This document shows positions 12,855-23,333 of a DNA stretch of 64,000 bases, in pieces; the stretch's first letter is position 1; each line of letters starts with the position of its first letter. This stretch comes from Noviherbaspirillum saxi (lineage in GTDB: Bacteria > Pseudomonadota > Gammaproteobacteria > Burkholderiales > Burkholderiaceae_D). Below the pieces are notes generated by a model that saw nothing but the letters and a program-made list of their open reading frames with translations, searched no databases and was not told where the DNA came from. The stretch is taken from the NCBI RefSeq assembly GCF_003591035.1, contig NZ_QYUO01000001.1, forward strand, positions 3,162,001 to 3,226,000. The letters run 5' to 3'. The translations under genes and the position numbers were made by a program.

Positions 12855-14366
12855 TCAGAGAATCTTGCGCGCCCAGGCCGGCTCCGGTTGCCGGCGCTGC
12901 TCAAGTGCATGCATGACCAGGGTCCGCAATTCGTTCAAGGGCGCGATTTCAGCCTGTTCGATCTTGCTGGGTGGCTTGGTCATATCCCAGTCGCCATAAA
13001 TGAAACCGACCGGACGTCGATTGACGGTCAGCGGCAGCACCATGAAACTGCGCACGGTCGGCAACGCATCCTTCCACCAGCGCGGCACCTTGCTGATAAA
13101 TGCGGCGTCCTGCGCATTCTCGACAAAGATCATTTTGTCGTTCGCCAGTGCCGCATGAAACACATCCGGCTGGTAGGCATCGCCGAACACCAGGCGTGGC
13201 AGCAACTCTTGCACACCGTCGCCAAAACACATGTTGGCGGCGTATTGCGATTGCTCCTGATTACGCAGAAACGCAATCGTGCGGCTAAAGCTCAGGCCCT
13301 GATAAACGGTTTCCAGAGCCATCGTCATGACCTGGCCGGAACTGGTCGACTGCAATGCGTCGCGCATGTCCGCCACCCCGCGCGCCAGACGCGCCGCCGC
13401 GTCGGCCGGCTTGCCGACGATCGGTGCCGCCGGCTCCTTGTGTTCCGTATTGCTTCGTCGCTGCGTACGAACGACGACGGAATCTTCGGACGCAGCCGTT
13501 TTTTGCGCATTCTCCAGCGCAAGCAGCATCTGTCCGGATTCAAGACCCAACATATCGGCGTAGTCACTGGTCAGATCGGCCAGTATTTCTTCTATATCTC
13601 CGTTGTCGGAAGTCAGTGCATCGGCACAGCGCGATGATACGGTCGCAATCGCAGCAAGCCAGTCCTTATGGTCCAGCGGCTCTCCGATCGGCTTGGGCGG
13701 CATGTCTTGCAGGGTATCCACTACTGCAGCAGGCAAGCCCCAATGCTGAGCCGCGTGCCGGCCGATATCGTCGAACCGCAATCCGAGAATTTCGCGTGCC
13801 GCTTCATTCTCATCGGCCCCAGTGCGAACGCTATACTCCTGCACCAGGTGCCAGCGATCCGACAGATAGAAAGTCGCCATCATGCGGCCGAGCGAATGCA
13901 GCATCGAGCAGACCACGGCTTCTTCCGCATCGCGTGTATTCGCGGACGACGCCATCTGTCGCGCGATGTGCCCTGCCAGCACCGACTTTTCCATCTCGAC
14001 GCGTGCATTTGCCGATTCGGACGAAGCGGCGGACAAGCCGTCGACCAGCTTCAATCCGAGCGCAAGATGGCCGATCGCCTCGGTGCCCAGCACGATGACG
14101 GCTTTGGAAACGGTATTGATACCCTGCCCGAACACCGAATACATCGCGCTATTGGCCAAACGCAATACCTTTTGCGTAAGCGCCGGATCCTGCAGCACGG
14201 TGCGGGTCATATTGAACTCGCGATCGTCATCGCCGCGCATGGCGCCGATGATGGCGCTGACCACCTTGGAAAAACCGGGCAGATCGCCGCGCTGGCGCAC
14301 GCGCGACCAAAGCAGTTCCATGGTTTTTTCCGCACTGACCGGGCCGGTATTTGAAAAGGCATGCAT
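12855..14366 (-). CDS. HDOD-GAF signalling protein
   Basis: A 503-residue cytoplasmic protein with an N-terminal HDOD domain (about residues 20-225) and a C-terminal GAF-like region (about 330-490). HDOD domains are HD-like but usually lack phosphodiesterase residues and act as scaffolds in motility, c-di-GMP or stress signalling. The MTRTVLQDPALTQKVLRLANSA segment is diagnostic. Only 20 bp separate it from the upstream PAS-GGDEF-EAL gene, so the two are almost surely co-transcribed. That suggests HDOD output coupled to c-di-GMP input, which is inference. Function is not known precisely. Confidence 0.85.
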   Translation of the reverse strand: MHAFSNTGPVSAEKTMELLWSRVRQRGDLPGFSKVVSAIIGAMRGDDDREFNMTRTVLQDPALTQKVLRLANSAMYSVFGQGINTVSKAVIVLGTEAIGHLALGLKLVDGLSAASSESANARVEMEKSVLAGHIARQMASSANTRDAEEAVVCSMLHSLGRMMATFYLSDRWHLVQEYSVRTGADENEAAREILGLRFDDIGRHAAQHWGLPAAVVDTLQDMPPKPIGEPLDHKDWLAAIATVSSRCADALTSDNGDIEEILADLTSDYADMLGLESGQMLLALENAQKTAASEDSVVVRTQRRSNTEHKEPAAPIVGKPADAAARLARGVADMRDALQSTSSGQVMTMALETVYQGLSFSRTIAFLRNQEQSQYAANMCFGDGVQELLPRLVFGDAYQPDVFHAALANDKMIFVENAQDAAFISKVPRWWKDALPTVRSFMVLPLTVNRRPVGFIYGDWDMTKPPSKIEQAEIAPLNELRTLVMHALEQRRQPEPAWARKIL

Positions 14367-14386
14367 GCAGTCGGTCTCGCTCTACT

Positions 14387-16105
14387 CTATTGTGCAGCGG
14401 TTAGCGCAGGACTTGCCTGCTCGGCCTTGAGCAAGGCAATGATTTCATCGGGCACCAGGGGACGCCCTGTGTGGTATCCCTGGATCAGGCCGCAGCCGTG
14501 CGCGGCGAGAAAATCGAGCTGTTCCTGGTTTTCGACGCCTTCGGCAACGGTGTTCAGATTCAGATGGCTGGCAAGGCTGAGCACGACATTGCAAATGGCC
14601 ACGTCCTTGACAGAGCTGGGCAAATCCTTGATGAATGCGCGATCGATCTTGAGCGTGGCGATCGGGAAGCGTTTGAGGTAGGCGAGCGATGAATATCCGG
14701 TTCCAAAGTCGTCAATCGCGATGCGCACATTACGCGATGTCATCGCGGTCAGCAGGGCTTCGGCATGCTCCGGGTCGGACATCAGGATTCCTTCGGTAAT
14801 TTCGAGCAGCAGCTGCTCACCGCTCAATCCGGAAAGCTGCATCGCCTCGTCCATGATGTCGAGGAATTGATCGTTGCGGAACTGGCGCGGACTGACGTTG
14901 ACCGACACATACAATGGCCGCCGCGCGACTTCTTCGAAGCGCCTGATCTGCACGCATGCCGCCTTCAGCGCCCATGCGCCCAGCAGGTTGATCAAGCCAT
15001 TGCTTTCCGCCATCGGGATGAACTGGGCCGGCGACACCAAACCTTGTCCCGGACGACTCCAGCGCATCAAGGCTTCGAAGCCCATGATCTGACGGCTGCG
15101 CGCATCGACGATGGGCTGGTAATGCAGCAGGAATTCGCCATCGCGCACGGCCTGGAACATCGCCGCTTCCATCGACACATCGTGTTCCGGCTGCGTGAAT
15201 TTCTCGTGGTTATAAACCACGCAGCGCGCCTTGCCGGTTTCCTTGGCACGGTACATCGCGGTGTCGGCATGGGCCAGTAATTTGACTTCACTATCGCCGT
15301 GCTCGGGAAAGACGGCTGCGCCGATCGAGGTGCCGACGTACAGCGTGTGCCCCTGGATCTCGAACGGCAGCTGCATTGTTGAAATCATGCGGCGTCCAAT
15401 GATCTGGATTTCTGCCTCGGAGACCGCGCCGGGCAGGACCGCGACAAATTCGTCGCCACCGACACGCGCCAGCGTATCGACATCGCGCAGTGTCTCGGAC
15501 AGTCTCATTGCGGCAACGCGCAGCAAGGCGTCGCCAACAGGATGGCCCAGCGCATCGTTGACCTTCTTGAAACCGTCCAGATCCAGCGCGACAACGGAAA
15601 AGCCGCGGCCAGTGCGGCGCGACTGTGCGATCGCCATGCGGATCCGGTCCGACAGCAGCGAACGATTGGGTAAACCGGTCAACGCATCATGCGTAGCCAT
15701 GTGGCGCAATCGTTCTTCTGTGGCTTGCTGGCCGGAGATGTCGCGGCCGACGGCCAGCAATTCCTGCTCTCCCGGTCCAGCTTCATAGGCCATGACTTGC
15801 AGCTCGATCCACAGCGCGTTACCCAGGGTCTTGATGCGCACATTGGTCTTGCTGGGCTGGCTGGAACCCGCCGCTTGTGCAATCACGGCATCGATGGCCG
15901 GGCGGTCGACAGCAAGCACGAAAGCGTTCAAGACCTGCCCTACCAGTTTTTCACCGGGACAGATAAGTTCGGTCGCGCGCCTGCTTGCGTAAATGATGGT
16001 CCCGTGTACGCTTAACCGGAATACCGCATCGCCGGCAGCCTCCATGAGGCTGTCCAACTGCGTTTTTGCAGTAGTTTCAGTCCGGTCTTGACGAGTGGAA
16101 AACAT
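14387..16105 (-). CDS. PAS-GGDEF-EAL bifunctional c-di-GMP protein
   Basis: A 572-residue cytoplasmic protein with an N-terminal PAS domain (about 14-125), a diguanylate cyclase domain with intact RVGGDEF motif (about 225) and an EAL phosphodiesterase domain from about 315. EAL residues visible include EALMRW, NVSPRQF, LEITE, the IDDFGTGYSS loop, LKIDRAF, EGVE and QGYHTGRPL, so both catalytic domains look competent. No transmembrane segment is seen, so the PAS domain probably senses an intracellular cue. First gene of the cluster containing the HDOD, lipid kinase and phosphoesterase genes. Confidence 0.93.
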   Translation of the reverse strand: MFSTRQDRTETTAKTQLDSLMEAAGDAVFRLSVHGTIIYASRRATELICPGEKLVGQVLNAFVLAVDRPAIDAVIAQAAGSSQPSKTNVRIKTLGNALWIELQVMAYEAGPGEQELLAVGRDISGQQATEERLRHMATHDALTGLPNRSLLSDRIRMAIAQSRRTGRGFSVVALDLDGFKKVNDALGHPVGDALLRVAAMRLSETLRDVDTLARVGGDEFVAVLPGAVSEAEIQIIGRRMISTMQLPFEIQGHTLYVGTSIGAAVFPEHGDSEVKLLAHADTAMYRAKETGKARCVVYNHEKFTQPEHDVSMEAAMFQAVRDGEFLLHYQPIVDARSRQIMGFEALMRWSRPGQGLVSPAQFIPMAESNGLINLLGAWALKAACVQIRRFEEVARRPLYVSVNVSPRQFRNDQFLDIMDEAMQLSGLSGEQLLLEITEGILMSDPEHAEALLTAMTSRNVRIAIDDFGTGYSSLAYLKRFPIATLKIDRAFIKDLPSSVKDVAICNVVLSLASHLNLNTVAEGVENQEQLDFLAAHGCGLIQGYHTGRPLVPDEIIALLKAEQASPALTAAQ

Positions 16106-16285
16106 TGTCAGAAGCTTATCTCAGATAAAGGCTCGGCTGTGGGCAAGGTTTTTCGGCCGACAAAGCCGCCGCTCCGCCAGCGACTTCAGGCATCTTAGCA
16201 AATTGTAGTAGGGAAATTAACGCTTGATCCAAATGTTAGAGAAGAAAATGCAGAAAAAGAATCAAAGCCATGATTTTTCAACAAA

Positions 16286-16314
16286 AAAGCCCCGAGGTCA
16301 GACTTCGGGGCTTT
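16286..16314 (-). terminator. Intrinsic terminator after ssb
   Basis: Ten-base arms AAAGCCCCGA (16286-16295) and TCGGGGCTTT (16305-16314) surround a 9-nt loop. The A-run at 16283-16288 gives a U-tract on the minus strand, about 30 bp after the ssb stop. It may work in both directions. Confidence 0.8.
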
Positions 16315-16341
16315 CTTTATTTGCGAGGTTTGCGGCAAAAA

Positions 16342-16851
16342 TCAGAACGGGATATCGTCATCCATGTCGCTGAAGTTCGGCGCCGGGCGCGATGCGCCGC
16401 GCGCGGCTCCGCCGCCGCCTGCGCCCGCGCCTGCACCGGCGGAACTCTGGCGCGGCGCCGGGGCGCTGCTGCCGTAATCGTCATCCATCGGTGCGCCGGC
16501 ACCGCCGCCCATTCCCTGGCGGCTTCCCAGCATCTGCATCGTGTCGGCGATGATTTCAGTCGTATAGCGCTCCACGCCATCCTTGTCGGTCCATTTGCGT
16601 GTTTGCAAACGGCCTTCGACATAAATCTGCGAGCCTTTTTTCAGGTACTGGCCGGCGATTTCCGCGAGCTTGCGGTAAAACGTGATCCGGTGCCATTCGG
16701 TGAGTTCCTTCTTTTCGCCGGAGTTCTTGTCTTTCCAGCTTTCGGTGGTCGCAACCGCAATATTGGTGACGGCGTCGCCGTTCGGCATGTAACGCGTTTC
16801 CGGATCGCGTCCCAGATTGCCGACGATGATGACCTTGTTGACCGATGCCAT
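16342..16851 (-). CDS. ssb: Single-stranded DNA-binding protein
   Basis: Essential tetrameric SSB that coats single-stranded DNA in replication, recombination and repair. It is 169 residues with an N-terminal OB fold beginning [20 protein letters not shown], a Gly/Ala-rich flexible linker and the acidic C-terminal tip MDDDIPF that recruits partner proteins. The start at 16851 is chosen because it matches the family start and has GAGGAG about 8 bases upstream; the longer frame to 16893 is not needed. It is downstream of an MFS transporter gene and near divergent uvrA, a neighbourhood common in betaproteobacteria. Confidence 0.97.
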   Translation of the reverse strand: MASVNKVIIVGNLGRDPETRYMPNGDAVTNIAVATTESWKDKNSGEKKELTEWHRITFYRKLAEIAGQYLKKGSQIYVEGRLQTRKWTDKDGVERYTTEIIADTMQMLGSRQGMGGGAGAPMDDDYGSSAPAPRQSSAGAGAGAGGGGAARGASRPAPNFSDMDDDIPF

Positions 16852-16923
16852 AAATTTCTCCTCAAGCTGACTCAATAGTGATCGTGGTGCCACAACGGCG
16901 ATGCGCAGGCGGTGCTTGGCGCA

Positions 16924-18117
16924 TCAGGCTGCCGCGACAGCCGCCGCCCTCCGCGGCAGGTTCTTCATGCTGGTGGCAATTATAAGCCAGACAACTGTCA
17001 GCGCCGCGCCAAGTACGAACACGGAAGACGGTCCGGCATGCTGCTTCAACCATCCGCCGAGCGCGCCGCCGCAAAACAGTCCGAGCGCCTGCAGCGTGTT
17101 GTATACGCCAAGCGCCGATCCCTTGGCCGCCGGCGGCGCGATGCGCGACACCAGAGACGGCTGACAGGCTTCAAGGATATTGAACGAAACGAAGAAGGCA
17201 AGCAAGAGCAAGACCAGTACCGACCAGTGCATCGCCGGCTGCGCCATGAACAGCCACAGGCCAAGCTGGACCAGGAGCATCAGGGCAATGGCACCGACGA
17301 ACACCTGTTTCATCATGCCGCGCCGTTCGCCGGCAAACACTGGCGGCAGCATCAGGGCGAACGAGGCAAGCACCACCGGCAGGTAGACTTTCCAGTGGGC
17401 GGCAATCGGCAAGCCGGCGTAATCGACCAGTGCGGCGGGCACGACGACAAACATGGCCATCTGCGTCACATGCAGCGCGAATACGCCGTAATTGAGCCGC
17501 ATCAGTTCGCCGTTGGCGAGTATCCGTGAGAACGGTACGCGTTCCACGATTTTTAACTTCGGGGCCGGCGGAACGATATAGATCACGATGCCGATCGCGA
17601 GCACCGACAGGATGCCGGTCAACGCAAACAGTCCGCCCATGCCGATCAAGTCATACATGACCGGGGCGGCGATCAGTGAAACGGCAAACGTCAGGCCAAT
17701 CGATCCGCCCACCATCGCCATCGCCTTGGTGCGATGCTCATCCCGCGTCGTATCGGCGATGAAGGCGGTCACGGCAGCCGAAATCGCGCCTGCCCCCTGG
17801 ATTGCACGACCGACAATGACCCATGCCAGCGTGGTCGAGGCAGCAGCGATAAACGAGCCAATCGCAAACAAGACCAGCCCGATGATGATGATGCGCTTGC
17901 GTCCGTATTTATCGGATGCCGCGCCAAACGGAATCTGGCCGAAAGACTGGGTCAGGCCGTAAATACCCATTGCCACTCCGACCATGGTCGCGCTGTCACC
18001 GCCCGGCAGGGTTTTGGCATGCACCGCAAAGACGGGCAGGATCAGGAACATGCCCAGCATGCGCAACGCGAAAATCGACGCCAATGACAGACTGGCACGA
18101 ATTTCGTTAGAGGACAT
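16924..18117 (-). CDS. MFS transporter (12-TM, YajR-like)
   Basis: Major facilitator superfamily transporter of about 397 residues with about twelve hydrophobic helices. The loop GAASDKYGRKR after helix 2 matches the MFS motif-A pattern, and GRAIQGAGAISAAVTAFIAD is the helix 4 antiporter-like motif, suggesting a drug/H+ or metabolite antiporter. Substrate unknown. I place the start at the ATG at 18117 (MSSNEIRASL), where homology of the family begins; a GTG at 18165 would add 16 residues, and no clear RBS decides between them. It is divergent from uvrA and 72 bp upstream of ssb. Confidence 0.88.
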   Translation of the reverse strand: MSSNEIRASLSLASIFALRMLGMFLILPVFAVHAKTLPGGDSATMVGVAMGIYGLTQSFGQIPFGAASDKYGRKRIIIIGLVLFAIGSFIAAASTTLAWVIVGRAIQGAGAISAAVTAFIADTTRDEHRTKAMAMVGGSIGLTFAVSLIAAPVMYDLIGMGGLFALTGILSVLAIGIVIYIVPPAPKLKIVERVPFSRILANGELMRLNYGVFALHVTQMAMFVVVPAALVDYAGLPIAAHWKVYLPVVLASFALMLPPVFAGERRGMMKQVFVGAIALMLLVQLGLWLFMAQPAMHWSVLVLLLLAFFVSFNILEACQPSLVSRIAPPAAKGSALGVYNTLQALGLFCGGALGGWLKQHAGPSSVFVLGAALTVVWLIIATSMKNLPRRAAAVAAA

Positions 18118-18263
18118 GCGGGTGCCGAGATCATCGGCGGAAGTGGTGGCTGATATGGTGCTCACGGCGGGGGATCCAGAGGATACGGCGGACTTTAAAA
18201 CCCGTTATAGTATCAGGTTGACCCGTACAAAGCGCCGAAATGGCCGCACGTTGAAAGCAGTTC

Positions 18264-21116
18264 ATGGAAGAAATAAGAATTCGCGGTGCCCGCACCCACA
18301 ACCTGAAGAACATCAATCTCGAATTACCCCGCAATCAGCTGATTGTGATCACCGGCCTGTCCGGATCGGGTAAATCCTCGCTGGCGTTCGACACGCTGTA
18401 TGCGGAAGGCCAGCGCCGCTACGTGGAATCGCTGTCGGCGTATGCGCGCCAATTCCTGCAGCTGATGGAAAAGCCCGATGTCGACTTGATCGAAGGCTTG
18501 TCGCCGGCAATCTCGATCGAGCAGAAAGCGACTTCGCACAATCCCCGTTCGACGGTCGGTACCGTGACTGAAATCCACGATTACCTGCGCCTGCTGTACG
18601 CGCGAGTCGGCACACCTTATTGCCCTGACCACCCGGAAAATGCGTTGGCCGCGCAATCGGTGTCGCAAATGGTCGATGCGGTTCTCGCCATGCCGGAAGA
18701 CACCAAGCTGATGATCCTGGCGCCGGTCGTGGCCAATCGCAAGGGCGAGCATGTCGATCTGTTTGAAGCGATGCAGGCACAGGGCTTCGTGCGCTTTCGT
18801 ATCCAGAGCGGCACCCATACCGCCAGGATCTATGAAATCGACGACCTGCCGAAGCTGAAAAAAACCGAAAAGCACACCATCGACGTCGTGATCGACCGCA
18901 TCAAGGTCAAGGCCGATGTCAAGCAGCGTCTGGCAGAAAGCTTCGAAACCGCGTTGCGCCTGGCCGAAGGCCGGGCGATTGCGCTGGAAATGGATAGCGG
19001 CAAGGAGCACCTGTATTCGAACAAGTTCGCCTGCAACACCTGCGGCTATTCGCTGCAGGAACTGGAGCCGCGCCTGTTCTCGTTCAATAATCCGATGGGC
19101 GCCTGCCCGGAATGCGACGGCTTGGGCCACATCGAATTCTTCGACCCCAAGCGCATCGTCGCCTTCCCCAACCTGTCGCTGGCCAGCGGCGCGGTAAAAG
19201 GCTGGGACCGGCGCAACCAGTTCTACTTCCAGATGCTGTCGAATCTGGCCGAGCACTATAACTTCGACGTCGACACGCCCTTCGAGAAATTGGCCGACTC
19301 GGCGCAGCAGGTTGTGCTGTACGGCTCGGGCCGGCAGACAGTGCCATTTACCTATGTGAACGAACGCGGCCGCGCGGTGGTGCGCGAGCATACGTTTGAA
19401 GGCGTGGTCAACAACCTGCAGCGCCGCTATCGCGAAACCGATTCGATGGCGGTCAAGGAAGAACTGGCAAAGTTCATCAACCAGAAGCAATGCCCGACCT
19501 GCGACGGCGCACGCTTGCGCGTCGAAGCGCGCTATGTCAAGGTCGGCAACGGCAAGCAGGAACGGTCGATCTATGAAATCGCATCGACGCCCTTGCGCGA
19601 AACGCTGGAGTTCTTTGAAAAACTCAAGCTGACCGGCGCGAAAAAGGAAATCGCCGACCGTATCATCAAGGAAATCGTGTCGCGCCTGAAGTTTCTCAAC
19701 AATGTGGGCCTCGACTACCTGTCGCTGGAGCGCAGCGCCGATACGCTGTCCGGCGGCGAAGCGCAGCGCATCCGGCTGGCGTCGCAGATCGGCTCCGGCC
19801 TGACCGGCGTGATGTATGTGCTGGACGAGCCGTCGATCGGCCTGCATCAGCGCGACAATGACCGGTTGATTGCCACGCTCAAGCACTTGCGCGATATCGG
19901 CAACAGCGTGCTGGTGGTCGAACACGACGAAGATGCGATCCGCTGCGCCGACTATGTGGTCGACATGGGGATCGGCGCCGGCGTGCATGGCGGTGAAGTG
20001 ATCGCGCGCGGCCCGCTGCAGGACATCCTCAAGAGCAAGAAGTCGCTGACCGCGAAATACCTCAATGGCACACTGGCGATCAACGTGCCGAAGAAGCGCA
20101 CTGCCGCAGATCCCGAACGTCAGTTGATGATCACCGGCGCGTCCGGCAACAATCTCCGGAACGTTTCGCTGGAGTTGCCGGTCGGTCTGCTTACCTGCGT
20201 GACCGGCGTCTCGGGTTCAGGAAAATCGACGCTGATCAACGACACCCTGCATCACGCGGCCGCGCGTCATTTGTATGGCTCGCAGGCAGAGCCGTCGCCG
20301 TACGAGTCGATTTCCGGCCTCGAGCATTTCGACAAGGTGATCGCGGTCGACCAGGCGCCGATCGGGCGCACACCGCGCTCCAACCCGGCGACCTATACCG
20401 GCGTGTTCACGCCTATCCGCGATCTGTTCTCCACCGTGCCGATGGCCAAGGAGCGCGGCTACTCGGCCGGGCGCTTTTCATTCAACGTCAAGGGCGGACG
20501 CTGCGAAGCCTGCCAGGGCGATGGCGTACTGAAGGTCGAAATGCACTTCCTGCCCGACGTGTATGTGCCTTGCGATGTCTGCCACGGCAAGCGCTACAAC
20601 CGCGAAACGCTGGAAGTGCATTACAAGGGCAAGAGCATCCATGAAGTGCTGGAGATGACGGTCGAGGAAGCACATGAATTCTTCAAGCCGGTCCCGGTCG
20701 TCGCACGCAAGCTGCAGACGCTGCTCGATGTCGGCCTTGGCTATATACGCCTCGGACAGAGCGCGACCACGCTGTCGGGCGGCGAAGCGCAACGCGTGAA
20801 GCTGTCGCTGGAACTGTCCAAACGCGATACCGGCCGCACGCTGTATATCCTGGACGAACCGACCACCGGTCTGCATTTCCACGACATCGATCTGCTGCTG
20901 AAAGTGATTCACCGTCTGCGCGATCAGGGCAACACAGTGGTGATCATCGAACACAATCTGGACGTGATCAAGACTGCCGACTGGATCGTGGATCTGGGAC
21001 CGGAAGGCGGCGCCGGCGGCGGGCAGATCATTGCCAGCGGCACGCCAGAAGTTGTAGCGAAAACGGCGGCCAGCTTTACCGGCAAGTATCTGGCACCGAT
21101 GCTGAAAAAGAAATAA
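18264..21116 (+). CDS. uvrA: UvrABC excision nuclease subunit A
   Basis: DNA damage-recognition ATPase of nucleotide excision repair; as a dimer it loads UvrB at lesions. The 950 residues are full length. There are two ABC modules with Walker [10 protein letters not shown] (about 31-39) and GVSGSGKST (about 650), two LSGGEAQR signatures, and zinc-finger cysteine pairs (CNTC with CPEC near 255-285, and CEAC with CDVC near 750-775). The 98-bp divergent upstream region shows no clear CTG-N10-CAG LexA box. Followed by acyP after 22 bp. Confidence 0.98.
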   Translation: MEEIRIRGARTHNLKNINLELPRNQLIVITGLSGSGKSSLAFDTLYAEGQRRYVESLSAYARQFLQLMEKPDVDLIEGLSPAISIEQKATSHNPRSTVGTVTEIHDYLRLLYARVGTPYCPDHPENALAAQSVSQMVDAVLAMPEDTKLMILAPVVANRKGEHVDLFEAMQAQGFVRFRIQSGTHTARIYEIDDLPKLKKTEKHTIDVVIDRIKVKADVKQRLAESFETALRLAEGRAIALEMDSGKEHLYSNKFACNTCGYSLQELEPRLFSFNNPMGACPECDGLGHIEFFDPKRIVAFPNLSLASGAVKGWDRRNQFYFQMLSNLAEHYNFDVDTPFEKLADSAQQVVLYGSGRQTVPFTYVNERGRAVVREHTFEGVVNNLQRRYRETDSMAVKEELAKFINQKQCPTCDGARLRVEARYVKVGNGKQERSIYEIASTPLRETLEFFEKLKLTGAKKEIADRIIKEIVSRLKFLNNVGLDYLSLERSADTLSGGEAQRIRLASQIGSGLTGVMYVLDEPSIGLHQRDNDRLIATLKHLRDIGNSVLVVEHDEDAIRCADYVVDMGIGAGVHGGEVIARGPLQDILKSKKSLTAKYLNGTLAINVPKKRTAADPERQLMITGASGNNLRNVSLELPVGLLTCVTGVSGSGKSTLINDTLHHAAARHLYGSQAEPSPYESISGLEHFDKVIAVDQAPIGRTPRSNPATYTGVFTPIRDLFSTVPMAKERGYSAGRFSFNVKGGRCEACQGDGVLKVEMHFLPDVYVPCDVCHGKRYNRETLEVHYKGKSIHEVLEMTVEEAHEFFKPVPVVARKLQTLLDVGLGYIRLGQSATTLSGGEAQRVKLSLELSKRDTGRTLYILDEPTTGLHFHDIDLLLKVIHRLRDQGNTVVIIEHNLDVIKTADWIVDLGPEGGAGGGQIIASGTPEVVAKTAASFTGKYLAPMLKKK

Positions 21117-21138
21117 CGCGATTGCGGCGGAGACGGAC

Positions 21139-21417
21139 ATGGCGATACATTTGCGGATCAGCGGCGTGGTACAGGGAGTCGGATATCGCGCCTCGTTCGA
21201 GGCGCAAGCGCGTCGCCTGCATTTGGCCGGCTGGGTCCGCAATCGCGTCGATGGCTCGGTCGAAGCGATGGTCGACGGCCCGACCGAAGCCATCGATCGG
21301 ATCATCGCATGGTCGCGGCGTGGTCCGTCGCAGGCGCACGTTAGCGGCGTACAGGTAACGGCTGCGGAAGACGCCGCATTGATACCGGGACGCTTTGACG
21401 TGTTGCCGACCGCTTGA
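21139..21417 (+). CDS. acyP: Acylphosphatase
   Basis: Small cytosolic enzyme (92 residues) that hydrolyses acyl phosphates such as carbamoyl phosphate or 1,3-bisphosphoglycerate. The signature [16 protein letters not shown] (about 9-24) contains the catalytic Arg, and [17 protein letters not shown] (about 31-47) contains the catalytic Asn. The RBS GGCGGAGA precedes the ATG. Only 22 bp after uvrA, so likely read on the same transcript. Confidence 0.95.
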   Translation: MAIHLRISGVVQGVGYRASFEAQARRLHLAGWVRNRVDGSVEAMVDGPTEAIDRIIAWSRRGPSQAHVSGVQVTAAEDAALIPGRFDVLPTA

Positions 21418-21436
21418 AATATAGGCCGGCTCCGCA

Positions 21437-22345
21437 TCAAGCCGGCAAACCCATCCATAGTCCGACCGGCACGAATGCCAGTGCCGCCAGATTCCCCAGT
21501 AAAACGATGGACGCCACCTTGTCCGGCTCCTGCTTGTACTGCTCGGCCACCATGAAGCAGAATACCGCCGGCGGCAGCGATGCGAACAGATACATCTGAC
21601 CGCGCTGCATCGGGTCGAGCTGCATGACCTGATCGAGCAGCCAGGCAACGACCAGTCCGCCCAGCGGGCAGACAATCGCGCCGACCAATCCGATATGCCA
21701 GCTTTTGAAGTTGACATCGAGCATGCGTACACCCAGTGCGAACAACATGATCGGGATACAGGCGTCGCCCAGCATTTTCAGCGCCTGCATCAGCGGTGTC
21801 GGCAAGGCGATGCGGAAGATGGCAAAGATCATGCCGACTGCCATCGCCAGCATCATTGGACTGACCAGGAATTTCCAGAACGGAGTGTGATAACTGCGGC
21901 CGCTTTCGATGATCTTGATCCCGACCGAAAAGTAGATCAGATTGCATGCCATGAAGAGTGCGACAGCGGCCGGCAGCCCCGATGTGCCGAAGGCCAGCAC
22001 GGCAAGCGGCAAACCCATGTTGCCGCAATTGTTGTACATCATCGGAGGAACGAAGCTGCGCACATCGTAGCCCAGCAGGCGCGCCACCGGCCATGCAATC
22101 AATCCGGAGCCGAGCGAAATCAGCACTCCGGCGAGTATCAGCATGCCGCTGTTCGCAAGGTCGAAATCCTTCGCGGCCAGCGCGGTAAACACGAGCAGCG
22201 GACACAAGACATCCATGCTGACCCGGTTGACCGACCCCATGTCGGATCTGACGCGTTCACCCCGAAGCCGCGCATATCCATAGCCGACAGCGATGATGAT
22301 AAAGACCGGCAAGATGATGCCAAGGATGCGCTCGAACACTTGCAT
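21437..22345 (-). CDS. AEC (auxin efflux carrier) family transporter
   Basis: A 302-residue inner-membrane protein with about ten hydrophobic helices, belonging to the AEC family of secondary transporters (MdcF/YfdV-like, usually organic acids). The stretch MMYNNCGNMGLPLAVLAFG (about 101-119) is the characteristic N-C-G-N-x-G discontinuous helix of the family. Substrate cannot be inferred; no malonate or oxalate genes lie nearby. Convergent with acyP, 19 bp between stops. ATG at 22345 is directly followed by helix 1. Confidence 0.88.
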   Translation of the reverse strand: MQVFERILGIILPVFIIIAVGYGYARLRGERVRSDMGSVNRVSMDVLCPLLVFTALAAKDFDLANSGMLILAGVLISLGSGLIAWPVARLLGYDVRSFVPPMMYNNCGNMGLPLAVLAFGTSGLPAAVALFMACNLIYFSVGIKIIESGRSYHTPFWKFLVSPMMLAMAVGMIFAIFRIALPTPLMQALKMLGDACIPIMLFALGVRMLDVNFKSWHIGLVGAIVCPLGGLVVAWLLDQVMQLDPMQRGQMYLFASLPPAVFCFMVAEQYKQEPDKVASIVLLGNLAALAFVPVGLWMGLPA

Positions 22346-22445
22346 GGGAAATCTTTCAATGAGCTATCCCGGCATTTTAACGAGAGTTCGTCGTTCGCGT
22401 TTTCCTGTAGGCAAGTCGCCATACCTTGTCAGCAAGCAGTGCGAT

Positions 22446-23333
22446 TCATCGCTTGACTGCTATGCCCTTATCGTTGCTCACAACGAATTGCTCGATCCGG
22501 TCGAGTGTCGGCGCAAGCAGGCGCAAGGGGCGCGACAAGCTAGCCAGCAGTGTGACATGACCGGTCTTGTCGAAATACTCTTCAGTGACATCGATTCCCG
22601 CCGCACGCAGTGTGCGCGCCATGCCGCCTGTATTGCGCTCCGGATTGACCACATCGTCTTTGCCCGGCGCTATCAGCAAGGCCGGCGACGCGGACGCCGT
22701 CACATGCCTGACCGGTTGTGAATCCGGCGGCGTATTCGGGTGAAAAAATACCGGCTTTACCGCCGGATTCTCGATCGGCAGGAAATCATAAGGACCGGCA
22801 AGGCCTATCCAGCCGTGCAACGCCGAAGGGGTCAGTTTGTGGATAGCCAGCAATCGGTGGTCAAGCGCCACCATGGCGGCGTTGTAGGCGCCTGCACTAT
22901 GCCCCATGACATACACACGTTGCGGATCACCACCGTAGCGGGCGCTTTCCCGTATCGCCCAGGCAACCGCGGCGGCACAGTCTTCCAGGAAGGCTGGATA
23001 GCGTACTTCCGGATAAAGCCGGTAATCGGCGATGACGGCAACCATCCCGCGCGAAGCCAGCGCCTCGCCGACAAATTCATATTCGCTGCGGTTGCCGCTG
23101 TTCCAGCTGCCGCCGTAAAAAAACACCACGACCGGCGCTGGCTTCGCGGCATCGCGCGGCGCATAGATGTCAAGACGCTGCCGCTCATGCTCGCCGTAGG
23201 CGAGATCGCCGGCTTTTCGATAGGAATGACTGGGCGTCAGCGCATTGAGCGTCTGGAGCGGACTGCAGGCGGCCACAGCGCCCGCCAGCAGAACGACGGC
23301 AACGCTAAGGTAAAGCAGTTTTGAGAGAGTCAT
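22446..23333 (-). CDS. Alpha/beta-hydrolase lipoprotein esterase
   Basis: A 295-residue secreted esterase of the carboxylesterase/HSL-like alpha/beta hydrolase type. The N-terminus has a signal peptide ending in lipobox VAAC (Cys about 23), so it is probably membrane-anchored. Seen: oxyanion-hole region FFYGGSWNSG near 70-79, nucleophile elbow GHSAG near 144-148, a GKDDVV acid region and late HVTLL with the catalytic His. Substrate unknown. Located between an AEC transporter and a Kef-type antiporter on the same strand; its 84-bp leader holds two short palindromes. Confidence 0.88.
   Translation of the reverse strand: MTLSKLLYLSVAVVLLAGAVAACSPLQTLNALTPSHSYRKAGDLAYGEHERQRLDIYAPRDAAKPAPVVVFFYGGSWNSGNRSEYEFVGEALASRGMVAVIADYRLYPEVRYPAFLEDCAAAVAWAIRESARYGGDPQRVYVMGHSAGAYNAAMVALDHRLLAIHKLTPSALHGWIGLAGPYDFLPIENPAVKPVFFHPNTPPDSQPVRHVTASASPALLIAPGKDDVVNPERNTGGMARTLRAAGIDVTEEYFDKTGHVTLLASLSRPLRLLAPTLDRIEQFVVSNDKGIAVKR

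Noticed and set aside
18324..19988. 554-codon minus-strand ORF opposite uvrA
   Set aside because: Antisense shadow; UvrA on the plus strand has all expected motifs.
20478..22205. 575-codon minus-strand ORF spanning uvrA, acyP and the AEC gene
   Set aside because: Crosses three well-supported genes and has no family features.
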